Shown here in pieces: positions 17,339 to 25,814 of a stretch of DNA of 58,029 nucleotides. The stretch is from an uncultured Thalassolituus sp. Lineage in GTDB: Bacteria > Pseudomonadota > Gammaproteobacteria > Pseudomonadales > Oceanobacteraceae. The first letter of the stretch is position 1, and every line of letters begins with the position of its first letter. The DNA is taken from contig CAJXUK010000016.1 in assembly GCA_913061435.1 (NCBI GenBank), positions 1 to 58,029 on the forward strand. Reading direction: 5' to 3'. The notes beneath the pieces are model-generated. The model was not told where the DNA came from. It ran no database searches and was given only the letters and a program-made list of their open reading frames with translations. Position numbers and translations under genes: made by a program.

Positions 17339-18442
17339 ATGAGTCTTGCAGATCAAATCTTAGCGGTAAACAATGACTTACCCATACGTACCGACAAGCC
17401 CGTTCACAGCGGCAAAGTACGTTCGGTTTACTGGTTAACCGAAGCTGACAGCAAGCGCTTAATTCAAGAAAAAGGCTACGACGTAGCCGCCGATGCACCT
17501 TTAGCGATCATGGTCATTAGCGACCGCATTTCGGCGTTCGATTGCATTTGGCATGGCGAAGGCGGCATGAAAGGAGTGCCAGGAAAGGGCGCTGCATTAA
17601 ACGCCATTTCCAATCATTGGTTCCGATTATTTCGCGAGCAAGGTTTGGCCGATAGCCACATCTTAGACATTCCACATCCATTTGTATGGATCGTACAAAA
17701 AGCTCGCCCAGTGATGATCGAAGCCATTTGTCGCCAATACATCACCGGTTCCATGTGGCGTTCATACAGCAAAGGCGAGCGCGACTTTTGCGGTATTCAA
17801 ATGCCAGAAGGTCTGCAAAAAGACCAAAAATTACCCGAGTTATTAATCACGCCTTCAACCAAAGGCATTCTAGAAGGTATTCCGGGGGTTCCTGCAGTAG
17901 ACGACGTTAACATCACGCGCCAAAACATTGCCGACAACTTTACCGCCTTTAACTTCAGCAAAGAATCTGACATTGAACAGTATGAAAAACTGTTAAAAGA
18001 AGGCTTTGCTGTAATCTCAAACGCCCTTGCCGACATAGACCAAGTATTTGTTGATACCAAGTTTGAATTTGGCTACGTCAACGACGCTGCCGGTAACGAA
18101 AAACTGATCTACATGGACGAAGTGGGCACCCCAGATTCATCCCGTATTTGGGATGGCGAAGAGTACCGCAACGGCAACATCGTCGAAAACTCCAAAGAAG
18201 GCTTTCGCCAGTTCTTGTTGAATCACTTTGAAGATGCCGACATCTTATTAAACAAAGACCGCATGGACGAACGCACCGCATTAGCCCGTGATAACGTGCT
18301 GCCTGCCAGTGCTTTAATGGATTTGTCGAAAACCTATTTAAGCATTGCCGAAAAAGTCATTGGCGAAAAAATAGTGTTATCCGATAACCCCAAGGCCGAA
18401 ATCATCGCGATACTCAAAGATCAATATGGGCTTGTAGATTAG
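17339..18442 (+). CDS. purC: Phosphoribosylaminoimidazole-succinocarboxamide synthase (long form)
   Basis: PurC condenses CAIR with aspartate using ATP in purine synthesis. The 367-residue protein has [11 protein letters not shown] at its start, [24 protein letters not shown] and [14 protein letters not shown]. This is the longer PurC class found in some gammaproteobacteria, compared with about 237 residues in E. coli. It is a single gene with its own promoter. Just after the stop, short repeated elements can form two alternative small hairpins but there is no clear T-tract terminator. Confidence 0.95.
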   Translation: MSLADQILAVNNDLPIRTDKPVHSGKVRSVYWLTEADSKRLIQEKGYDVAADAPLAIMVISDRISAFDCIWHGEGGMKGVPGKGAALNAISNHWFRLFREQGLADSHILDIPHPFVWIVQKARPVMIEAICRQYITGSMWRSYSKGERDFCGIQMPEGLQKDQKLPELLITPSTKGILEGIPGVPAVDDVNITRQNIADNFTAFNFSKESDIEQYEKLLKEGFAVISNALADIDQVFVDTKFEFGYVNDAAGNEKLIYMDEVGTPDSSRIWDGEEYRNGNIVENSKEGFRQFLLNHFEDADILLNKDRMDERTALARDNVLPASALMDLSKTYLSIAEKVIGEKIVLSDNPKAEIIAILKDQYGLVD

Positions 18443-18493
18443 TGGGTTGGTAGATTAACAGCCTAGTATCAACAGGCTATTATCAACAGCCTG
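18434..18493 (+). repeat. Short tandem repeats at the purC stop codon
   Basis: GTAGATTA occurs at 18434 and again at 18450. Then GCCTAGTATCAACAG (18461-18475) is followed by GCTATTATCAACAG (18476-18489). The segment AGCCT...AGGCT...AGCCT can pair in two mutually exclusive ways, giving small hairpins between purC and the convergent oxidoreductase. Confidence 0.7.
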
Positions 18494-18516
18494 CAAATAA
18501 GCCGTTAAAGCGTATT

Positions 18517-20157
18517 TTATAATTGTGAGTTTACAATCATATCCGCCGCTTTTTCGGCAATCATAATTGTCGGTGCGTTGGTATTACCCGCCGTAATGTT
18601 AGGCATTATTGACGCATCCACAACTCGCAAATTACCTATTCCTCTTACTTTAAGTTCGTGATCAACCACCGCCATAGGGTCGGTCTCTGGCCCCATTTTA
18701 CAACTGCTGGTAGGGTGATATTCGGTATCTGCGTGATCACGCACATAAGCTTCTAACTGCTCTAAATTATTGCGATCTAAAGGGTAAATCATTTTTTTAT
18801 TATAGGGCGCAAGCTCAGGGTCATTCATAATATCCAGTGTTTGTTGCAATCCCAATACCATAGCTTTTACATCGTCTTCGTGTCCCAAAAAATTAGGGTC
18901 TATTAACGGCATCGCAAAAGGGTCGTTGCTTGCCAACTTCACCGACCCACGGCTTTTTGGCAAAACCAAGGTCGTGTGCACACAGTAACCGTGCCCTAAA
19001 TGTAATTTTCGGCTGTGGTCATCGACAATGCCAATAACAAACTCTAATTCGATATCTTCGCGCGGTTGATCTTCATCCGATTTAATAAACAAACCAGCCT
19101 CGGCAAAGTTAGTGGTTAACTTACCGGTTCGTTGCTTACGCCATTCCATAATGCCTTTAGCCACATCGACCGCACCAAGAATACTTAAACCAAAACTGCC
19201 TTTGTGCTGGGGCGTGCGGTAAATAGGCACCACAGTTAAATGATCTTGCAAGTTTTGACCAACACCCGGTAAATGATGCAAACAATCGACCCCCACTTTA
19301 TTCAAATCTTGTTTATTACCAATACCCGACAACTGCAAAACCTGCGGCGAACCAAAAGTGCCCGCCGACACAACAACCTCTTTATGTGCTAATAAATCCG
19401 TGGTTTTTTTGCGTTGATTATTCAAATACACACGCACCCCTGTTGCTACTTTTTCACCGTTTTTTATCTCTAAAATCACATTAGCGACATGGGCTTGGGT
19501 AAACACCGTTAAGTTTTTACGTGATAACACCGGGGTGATAAAAGCTTTAGCCGAACTGCAGCGTTCGCCATCTTTTTGAGTTACCTGAGTCATCCAACAG
19601 CCTTGTTGTGATGCACCGTTTGGGTCTTCTGTGCGGGGATAGCCTTGGGCCTCACAAGCCTTTAAAAAAGCTTCACTTAAATGGCTCGGGCTTTGTAGAT
19701 CGGCCACATTTAATGGCCCACCTTGGCCATGATACTCATCGTTTAAGCGTTCGTTGTTTTCGCTCTTTTTAAAATAAGGTAATACCGAATCGTAATCCCA
19801 GCCCTCATTTCCCAGCGCTTGCCATTCGTTATAATCATCGTGGTGGCCACGAATATACAACATACCATTTACCGAACTACTGCCTCCCATCACCTTGCCA
19901 CGGGGTTGAAAACCCAAACGATTATTAAGACCTTTTTGGGGTACCGTTTCAAAGGGCCAACTCATAAACCCTTGAGTTACTGTGGCCGCATAACCCGCTG
20001 GGGCATGAATAAATGCACTGTTATCAGGCTTACCTGCTTCAATGAGACACACCTTAGTATTGGCATTGGCCGATAAACGATTGGCTAAAACACAGCCCGC
20101 CGAGCCACCACCAACAATAATGTAGTCAAATGCGCGTCCTTCAGAATCTTTTAACAT
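18517..20157 (-). CDS. GMC-family FAD oxidoreductase (alcohol/choline dehydrogenase type)
   Basis: A 546-residue flavoprotein of the glucose-methanol-choline family. It has the FAD-binding IVGGGSAGCVLANRL at residues ~14-28, the GMC signature GKVMGGSSSVNGMLYIRG near 85, SAGTFGSPQVLQLSGIG near 268 and the C-terminal HPTSSCKMG...LRVVDASIMPNITAGNTNAP with the catalytic His and Asn region. Close relatives include AlkJ-type alcohol dehydrogenases, choline dehydrogenases and PEG dehydrogenases. The short N-terminus without a signal peptide fits an inner-membrane-associated cytosolic enzyme. No betaine aldehyde dehydrogenase is adjacent, so a choline role is not favoured. It shares its promoter region with the sphingomyelinase gene. 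Confidence 0.87.
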   Translation of the reverse strand: MLKDSEGRAFDYIIVGGGSAGCVLANRLSANANTKVCLIEAGKPDNSAFIHAPAGYAATVTQGFMSWPFETVPQKGLNNRLGFQPRGKVMGGSSSVNGMLYIRGHHDDYNEWQALGNEGWDYDSVLPYFKKSENNERLNDEYHGQGGPLNVADLQSPSHLSEAFLKACEAQGYPRTEDPNGASQQGCWMTQVTQKDGERCSSAKAFITPVLSRKNLTVFTQAHVANVILEIKNGEKVATGVRVYLNNQRKKTTDLLAHKEVVVSAGTFGSPQVLQLSGIGNKQDLNKVGVDCLHHLPGVGQNLQDHLTVVPIYRTPQHKGSFGLSILGAVDVAKGIMEWRKQRTGKLTTNFAEAGLFIKSDEDQPREDIELEFVIGIVDDHSRKLHLGHGYCVHTTLVLPKSRGSVKLASNDPFAMPLIDPNFLGHEDDVKAMVLGLQQTLDIMNDPELAPYNKKMIYPLDRNNLEQLEAYVRDHADTEYHPTSSCKMGPETDPMAVVDHELKVRGIGNLRVVDASIMPNITAGNTNAPTIMIAEKAADMIVNSQL

Positions 20158-20233
20158 GTGAGAATATCCATTTAATGTAGGATTTTTTTATAATTAGCAC
20201 CTATTAAAAGAGCGTGAGAGAATCGAGTAAAGG

Positions 20234-20266
20234 GTGTATAAACGCCTTAAGGAGTGCATAGACGCC
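20234..20266. repeat. Two direct 13-bp motifs two helical turns apart
   Basis: GTGTATAAACGCC (20234-20246) and GTGCATAGACGCC (20254-20266) match at 11 of 13 positions with a 20-bp period. They lie between the GMC gene start and the FNR-type box, where operator sites would be expected. Confidence 0.45.
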
Positions 20267-20280
20267 GAAAATAAGTATCA

Positions 20281-20294
20281 TTGATCAAGATCAA
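20281..20294. promoter_or_regulatory. Perfect FNR/Anr-type box
   Basis: TTGATCAAGATCAA matches the consensus TTGAT-N4-ATCAA exactly. It is about 121-134 bases before the start codons of both divergent genes, the GMC oxidoreductase and the sphingomyelinase. On the minus strand, TATGCA at 20260-20255 is centred 30 bases from the box centre, as in class II FNR activation. On the plus strand, possible -10 elements are TATGCA (20321) and TATGTT (20331), at less ideal spacing. Confidence 0.65.
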
Positions 20295-20414
20295 TATAGT
20301 ACTTTTGTACTAATTTGGCGTATGCAGTCCTATGTTAAACAATCCGAAGGTTTTACAATCGGCTTGAGCAAATAGCTAAAAATAATAACAACACGCCAAT
20401 CTAGGTAAGCCCAA

Positions 20415-21989
20415 ATGAAATTAAAAACTGCTTTGAGCGTCACGCTCAGTGCCTGTTTATCAGCGCCACTAGCCATGGCCATGTCAAACAGCCCAACCGT
20501 TGCCGACAGCCCCGTGGTGCCACAACCCACACAACCAGAAATGAGCCAAGGCTTAGCCTACGCAGACGATTTCCGCTTGTTGGCCTACAACGTTTATATG
20601 CTGCCAGAGCTGATCGCCAACTGGAATCATCAAGGCCGTGCAGAACTCATCGTAAACGCCGATTTTATGAAAGGCCATGATGCAATTTTACTGCAAGAAC
20701 TGTTCGACAACGCGCCCGCCAGCACAGTATTAAACGGCTTAAAAGCAGAATACCCCTACCAAACACAAGTACTAGGCCGAACTAAAGATGGCTGGGACGC
20801 CACCTTGGGCGCATACAGTGCCAGTTCTGTAGAAGACGGTGGTGTAGCTATTGTTAGCCGCTGGCCCATCGAAGAACAAATCCAATACGTCTATGCCCAA
20901 GGCTGTGGCGCTGATTTTTTTGCCAACAAAGGCTTTGTGTATGCACGGGTTAACAAAAACGGTGCAGACTATCACCTAATCTCAACCCACGCCCAAGCCG
21001 AAGACAGCGCCTGCGACAACCCTGCGGCCACGCGTAAAAGCCAGTTTGCAGAAATGCAAAACTTCATCGCCAACCACAACATACCTGCTGATGAAGTGCT
21101 ATTTTTAGGCGGTGATTTTAACGTTATTAAAGGCACCGACGAATACCCCGACATGCTAGAAACGTTAAAAGCCAGCGACCCCAATGCTTACGCCGGATTT
21201 AGCACCAGCTGGGACCCAAAATCTAACGGCATCGCCGCTTACAACTACCCAGACCTTCCCAGCGAATACCTTGATTACATCTTTGTATCTCGCGACCATG
21301 CCCAACCAACTCACTGGCATAACCAATCGTTAGACGTTACCGCGCCAAACAGCTGGGCGGTAGGTAACTACAAATACCAAGAACTGTCTGACCATTACCC
21401 GATTGCTGGATTTTCGTACGCTAACGAAAACACCCGTACTGAAAGCTACCGCGCAGTGAATAACCCTTACCAGCAGGTTCAATTTCAAAACAAAGCCAAT
21501 GGTAAATACATCCGTATCGACACTAATAACAACGACGGCTGGTTAACGGTAAAAGGTGACGTAAACGACCCAGCCACCGTAATGAACCTAGACAACTGGT
21601 ACCCTAAAAACCGTGCCTTTTGCATTCGTAACGACGACTGGATACAAGTGCAGGGCGCACAACGCGAAGGTTCTTACTGGAACTGGTGGTTAGGCGGCGG
21701 TGGCGGCAACTACGCCTTTTTTACTAAGCAAGACAACGCCTCCAACAAACTGCGCGTGAGAATACTGAACGACGATGGCGACTGCCTAAAAAATGGCGAC
21801 CAAATTGCCTTTGTTGATCGCAGCACAGTGAACGGAAGAGATTACTACCTACAGCGCTGGCCTTCTGGTACATGGCAAGATCACCTGTATTTATGGTCTA
21901 ACTCAGTAGGGGATAACGAAACCTTTACCGTACGAATGGGGCAGGCAGAAAAACAAAACTTTGCACCTAACTTGCGCTATGCACAGTAA
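20415..21989 (+). CDS. Secreted sphingomyelinase C (neutral sphingomyelinase type)
   Basis: This 524-residue enzyme would split sphingomyelin into ceramide and phosphocholine outside the cell. A signal peptide ends near AMAM. The catalytic EEP-fold domain (~50-335) shows YNVYMLP (Asn59), LLQELFDN (Glu95), STHAQAED (His192), GGDFNV (Asp234, Asn236), YLDYIF (Asp287) and LSDHYPI (Asp326, His327), all bacterial sphingomyelinase landmarks. Residues ~345-524 form a beta-rich extension with a fascin/beta-trefoil-like start (NKANGKYIRIDT), probably for binding. The divergent FNR-type box suggests oxygen-dependent control. Substrate range (sphingomyelin or another phospholipid) is inferred. Confidence 0.87.
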   Translation: MKLKTALSVTLSACLSAPLAMAMSNSPTVADSPVVPQPTQPEMSQGLAYADDFRLLAYNVYMLPELIANWNHQGRAELIVNADFMKGHDAILLQELFDNAPASTVLNGLKAEYPYQTQVLGRTKDGWDATLGAYSASSVEDGGVAIVSRWPIEEQIQYVYAQGCGADFFANKGFVYARVNKNGADYHLISTHAQAEDSACDNPAATRKSQFAEMQNFIANHNIPADEVLFLGGDFNVIKGTDEYPDMLETLKASDPNAYAGFSTSWDPKSNGIAAYNYPDLPSEYLDYIFVSRDHAQPTHWHNQSLDVTAPNSWAVGNYKYQELSDHYPIAGFSYANENTRTESYRAVNNPYQQVQFQNKANGKYIRIDTNNNDGWLTVKGDVNDPATVMNLDNWYPKNRAFCIRNDDWIQVQGAQREGSYWNWWLGGGGGNYAFFTKQDNASNKLRVRILNDDGDCLKNGDQIAFVDRSTVNGRDYYLQRWPSGTWQDHLYLWSNSVGDNETFTVRMGQAEKQNFAPNLRYAQ

Positions 21990-21998
21990 TTAGAAAAA

Positions 21999-22028
21999 AG
22001 TACAAATAAAAGAAGTACAAATAAAAAA
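21999..22028 (+). repeat. 15-bp tandem duplication after the sphingomyelinase stop
   Basis: AGTACAAATAAAAGA (21999-22013) is repeated almost exactly at 22014-22028, between the stop codon and the terminator. Confidence 0.85.
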
Positions 22029-22064
22029 GGGCTTAAAACAATCAAGTTTTAAGCCCCTTTTTTT
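22023..22064. terminator. Bidirectional rho-independent terminator
   Basis: A stem of about 15 bp (22025-22039 with 22046-22060, one bulge or mismatch) has A residues on its left and T residues on its right. It lies between the convergent sphingomyelinase and chemoreceptor genes and can serve both. Confidence 0.9.
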
Positions 22065-22095
22065 ATACAACACTATTAAAAATCAGTAAAAACCA

Positions 22096-23736
22096 TCAAG
22101 ACGTTTTAAACGTATCAATAATACTCTTTAACTTTACTCCCAAACCATTTAACTCTTTACTAGAATCCGAGACATTATTACTGTTTTCTGCCGACAACTC
22201 GGATAATTGAGAAATCTTAACCACCGACTCATCAATCTCTTTCGCCACCGCAGATTGTTCTTCTGCCGCCGTTGCCATCTGAATATTCATCTCAGAAATC
22301 GTCGTAATATCCGCCACAATTCTCTGCAACGCAGACGACGAATCATCGGCTAACTTCACCGTACTGCTCGCCTTATCACTGCCTTCAGTCATCGCTTTAA
22401 CCGCATCAAACGTGCCTTTTTGCAATCGCTCGATCATCACGTTGATCTCTTCCGTCGACTTTTGCGTTCGGCTTGCCAGCGTTCTAACCTCGTCGGCTAC
22501 CACCGCAAAACCACGACCTTGCTCACCGGCGCGGGCTGCTTCAATGGCTGCGTTTAACGCCAATAAATTGGTTTGTTCAGCAATATCACGAATCACATCC
22601 AACACTTTACCAATAGACTGGCTTTCAACTTCAAGCTGATCGATCACACCAGCCGCCGATTGTACCTCGGTAGCCAACTCGGTAATGCTATGTGTGGTTT
22701 GCTCCATCACCCCCAAGCCCGCAGCAGCGCCTTCGTTAGCACCTTTTACTGCATCGGCTGCTTGCTCGGCACTGCGAGCAATTTCTTGCACCGTAGAACT
22801 CATTTCATTAATAGCCGTTGCTACTTGATACGTCTGCTGGTTTTGATCATCCATCTGCTGCTTACCCGACTGAGCAAACGACTCTAATTTACCCGCAGCG
22901 TGCGTTAATTCAGAATTTGCCTTAGCCACCTCAATAATGCTGGACTCGATTTTTTCGATAAAACCATTAAACGCCACAGCCATACGCGACACCTCGTCGG
23001 TACCGCCAATGCGTAAACGTTGAGTTAAATCACCTTCACCTTTAGCAATATTATTCATGGCATCGGTGGTCGCCCTGATCGGCACCGAAATACTTCGGGC
23101 AATATAATAAGACACCACCACAATCAAAATAGTGATAAAGAATAAAAGCACCAACAGGCCAGACGTTACCTCGTAAAATTCAACATCAACATCGTCAACA
23201 TACACCCCAGACCCCACAATTAACTGCCAAGGCTGAAATCCCTTCACGAACGAAATCTTCTCTACTGGTTCTTCGGCACCCGGTTTGGGCCACATATAAG
23301 GCACAAATCCTTCACCATCATTAACCACCACTTTAACCATCTCGCTGAATAACTTTTGTCCGGCAGGGTCGGTAAAATCAGATAAATCTTTGCCATCTAA
23401 ATTGGGCTTAATCGGGTGCATAACCATACGAGCTTGATAATCGTTAACCCAAAAATAATTATCACCGTCGTAACGTAGCTTAGAAATGGCTTTTAAAGCC
23501 GCTGCTTTAGCATCATCTTGAGAGAACTCACCGGCGACTGCGCGCTCATGGTAACTGCTTAACAAACTATAGGTAGACTCCACCAAAAACTGGGTCTGCG
23601 TACCTTTGTTATCCATTAAATTGGTGCGGTACTGCATTAGCAGCGATGCCACCACAAACAAGAAAAAAACAATAAACAAACCAATTAAAAAACCTAATCG
23701 ATTAGCAATCGTTATTTGGCGTAATAGCGTTAACAT
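22096..23736 (-). CDS. Methyl-accepting chemotaxis protein with Cache sensor
   Basis: A 546-residue transmembrane chemoreceptor. Segment ~12-32 is the first membrane helix. Residues ~35-185 are a periplasmic single-Cache domain ([31 protein letters not shown]), and a second membrane helix follows near 190-212. Then come HAMP and the cytoplasmic signalling coiled coil with the conserved hairpin tip [34 protein letters not shown]. It signals to CheA/CheW. sCache_2 domains of this kind usually bind small organic acids; the ligand is not predictable here. No chemotaxis operon is adjacent, so it is a scattered receptor gene. Confidence 0.93.
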   Translation of the reverse strand: MLTLLRQITIANRLGFLIGLFIVFFLFVVASLLMQYRTNLMDNKGTQTQFLVESTYSLLSSYHERAVAGEFSQDDAKAAALKAISKLRYDGDNYFWVNDYQARMVMHPIKPNLDGKDLSDFTDPAGQKLFSEMVKVVVNDGEGFVPYMWPKPGAEEPVEKISFVKGFQPWQLIVGSGVYVDDVDVEFYEVTSGLLVLLFFITILIVVVSYYIARSISVPIRATTDAMNNIAKGEGDLTQRLRIGGTDEVSRMAVAFNGFIEKIESSIIEVAKANSELTHAAGKLESFAQSGKQQMDDQNQQTYQVATAINEMSSTVQEIARSAEQAADAVKGANEGAAAGLGVMEQTTHSITELATEVQSAAGVIDQLEVESQSIGKVLDVIRDIAEQTNLLALNAAIEAARAGEQGRGFAVVADEVRTLASRTQKSTEEINVMIERLQKGTFDAVKAMTEGSDKASSTVKLADDSSSALQRIVADITTISEMNIQMATAAEEQSAVAKEIDESVVKISQLSELSAENSNNVSDSSKELNGLGVKLKSIIDTFKTS

Positions 23737-23909
23737 GATTCAGCTTCCTTATTCTGTGAAACGCGTACCGTAAGCGTTTATATACTTATCAGCATAGTCG
23801 CTAAAAAATAAATATCACGCCCAAAATAAAGAAGATTATGCGCTGTCAGAAAAGACACTAATGCGATAGCATTATAAATAAACTCGAGACACAATTTCAG
23901 AAGAACCCT

Positions 23910-24236
23910 ATGCCAACCACAACACCGCTTACCGCATCGCAAAACGCCAGCTTAAAAACCCTCACCATCGTTGGCTATTTAGAAGGCACCTCATTTTTAC
24001 TGCTACTGGGCATCGCCATGCCACTTAAATACATGATTGGCATACCCGAAGGCGTAAAATACATCGGCATGGCCCACGGCATACTTTTTATTGCCTACAT
24101 AGCAGTACTTATGGGCGCAGCCAGCAAAATCAAAATGCCACTATGGGCCATGCCAATGGGCGTACTGGGATCGTTTTTACCCTTTGGCCCCTTTGTATTC
24201 GACCATGTATTAAAAAAGAACCTTAACGCACACTAA
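23910..24236 (+). CDS. DUF3817 small integral membrane protein
   Basis: A 108-residue protein with three or four hydrophobic segments and conserved elements of the DUF3817 family: LKTLTIVGYLEGTSFLLLLGIAMPLKY near the start, MAHGILFIAYIAVL in the middle and a short basic C-terminus. Function is unknown. The start has an AGAAG ribosome site. It precedes a small lipoprotein gene by 46 bp and may be co-transcribed with it. Confidence 0.75.
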   Translation: MPTTTPLTASQNASLKTLTIVGYLEGTSFLLLLGIAMPLKYMIGIPEGVKYIGMAHGILFIAYIAVLMGAASKIKMPLWAMPMGVLGSFLPFGPFVFDHVLKKNLNAH

Positions 24237-24282
24237 CAAAATACACGCAGTGAGTGCACACAGACTAAAAAGGGAATTTAAA

Positions 24283-24678
24283 ATGAAAACCGTAACATCG
24301 CTTGTAACCTTTTTGCTCTCAATGGCATTGCTCACTGCATGCACCACCACGCAAACGAACAACCAAGCTAGCAGCCAAAATAACAACCCAGCAATGCACA
24401 AAAGCTATCTGGGTAAATGGACACTGATAAAAATCGTTTACCCCAATGGCGACATCAAAGACTTCAGCGAGCAACCTGCCAACTACATACACATTAACCA
24501 AACAGAAATTACAGAAAACATGCCCGGCTACGGCATTAAAACCTACAACTACATAGAAAAAGACAACACCCTCATCATCATGGCAGGCAACCGACTGTCG
24601 GCTTGGACCATCAAAAACAGCAGCCAAAACACCCTAGAAATAGAAACTGCGGCAGGGGTTTATTTGCTAGAGCGGTAG
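24283..24678 (+). CDS. Small lipoprotein with lipocalin-like fold, function unknown
   Basis: A 131-residue lipoprotein. The signal peptide ends in the lipobox LTAC, so it would be lipidated at Cys19 or close to it. A low-complexity Asn/Gln/Ser linker follows, then YLGKWTLIKIVYPNGDI, a pattern seen in lipocalin-like or META-like small beta-barrels. The ATG at 24283 is chosen over an upstream start at 24250 because AGGGAA lies 7 bases before it and the signal peptide begins exactly there. No specific family was recognised. Confidence 0.7.
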   Translation: MKTVTSLVTFLLSMALLTACTTTQTNNQASSQNNNPAMHKSYLGKWTLIKIVYPNGDIKDFSEQPANYIHINQTEITENMPGYGIKTYNYIEKDNTLIIMAGNRLSAWTIKNSSQNTLEIETAAGVYLLER

Positions 24679-24821
24679 CCTCTAGAAATTGGGTTTGGTT
24701 AAGATTTAGCCATTTATAAAAATGTCAATTGATCTTGAAATAAGCAAAGGGATGAGGCATTGTCTTTTCTTAAAAATATTACATTAAGAATGTATTTAAA
24801 ATCTTAAAGGATTAGGAATAA

Positions 24822-25814
24822 ATGATCGATGTTACCGCAGCTATTATCGAAAATAATTCATTGATACTTAGTGCCAAAAGAGCAAAAGGAAAACATCTAG
24901 AAAGTTTTTGGGAATTCCCCGGTGGCAAGATTGAGTCGGGTGAAACCCCAGAGCAATGCTTAAAGCGCGAGCTAAAAGAAGAATTTACCATTGATGTTGA
25001 TATCGGTGAGTTTGTTGCTGAAAGTATTTTTGATTACGGTGATAAACGCATTCGTCTTTTAGCTTATAAAGTAAAGCATTTATCCGGTGATTTTCAGCTA
25101 ATGGACCATGATGAAATTTGTTGGTTATCTTATGACGAACTCGATAGTTTAAAATGGGCACCTGCGGATCTCCCTATTATTGAAGCGTTAAAGCAGCAAG
25201 CCAAAACTCAACCAACAGCTGAGTTCTATTCTGAGAATGCAAAATCTTATTCTGATGAAACTTTAAAAAACGATGTAAATCATGTCCGTGATCGTTTCTT
25301 GGCATCCTTAGTGTCTAGTAATTTTACTCAACAACATATTCTTGATTTAGGTTGCGGCGCAGGCCGTGATAGTAAAGTATTTATTGATGCGGGCTTTACA
25401 GTTACCGCGCTAGAAGCTTCAAAAGAGCTGGCTTTATTAGCTGAAGTACATATTGGCCAACCTGTTTTAAATATTCGTTATCAGCAGTTACATATAAAAA
25501 ATACCTACGATGGTATTTGGGCCTGCGCCAGTTTATTGCATTGCCCTAAAAGCCAAATTGAATATGTAATGCAAAATTGCATTGATGCTTTGAAAGAAGG
25601 TGGCGTATTTTACTTTTCTTTTAAACACGGTGAAGGCGAGCGTTTAGATGAACGAGGTCGTTTTTTTAATGACTATACGTTAGATAGTCTAAATACTCTT
25701 ATTGCTAGGTTTAATGAAGTAGACGTTATTGATATTTGGCAAGAAACAACACCACTACGTGGACAAGAACAAATTTGGTTGAATGGTCTAATTCGTAAAG
25801 TTGGATTTAAATGA
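24822..25814 (+). CDS. Nudix hydrolase - class I SAM methyltransferase fusion
   Basis: A 330-residue two-domain protein. Residues 1-~125 are a MutT/NudG-like Nudix domain with box GGKIESGETPEQ..RELKEEFTI at ~35-57; the usual late glycine of the box is Thr, while the Glu residues that hold magnesium are present. Residues ~135-330 are a class I methyltransferase with motif I ILDLGCGAGR at ~173-182 and a motif IV-like stretch YDGIWACASLLHC. The methyl acceptor is unknown; it looks like a small-molecule or general MTase rather than a classical DNA MTase (no DPPY/NPPY). Its stop overlaps the start of the helicase gene by 4 bp (ATGA), so the two are coupled and likely act together. The segment looks more AT-rich than its neighbours. 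Confidence 0.8.
   Translation: MIDVTAAIIENNSLILSAKRAKGKHLESFWEFPGGKIESGETPEQCLKRELKEEFTIDVDIGEFVAESIFDYGDKRIRLLAYKVKHLSGDFQLMDHDEICWLSYDELDSLKWAPADLPIIEALKQQAKTQPTAEFYSENAKSYSDETLKNDVNHVRDRFLASLVSSNFTQQHILDLGCGAGRDSKVFIDAGFTVTALEASKELALLAEVHIGQPVLNIRYQQLHIKNTYDGIWACASLLHCPKSQIEYVMQNCIDALKEGGVFYFSFKHGEGERLDERGRFFNDYTLDSLNTLIARFNEVDVIDIWQETTPLRGQEQIWLNGLIRKVGFK

Noticed and set aside
18517..20157. Assigning betA (choline dehydrogenase)
   Set aside because: No betB, betI or choline transporter is adjacent and the GMC family is too broad to choose a substrate from motifs.
24692..24812. Inverted TTAAGATTT / AAATCTTAA pair flanking the start of the Nudix-MTase gene as mobile-element ends
   Set aside because: Only 9 bp, AT-rich and on the same side of the operon; no matching copy was found beyond 29158, so chance is the simplest explanation.
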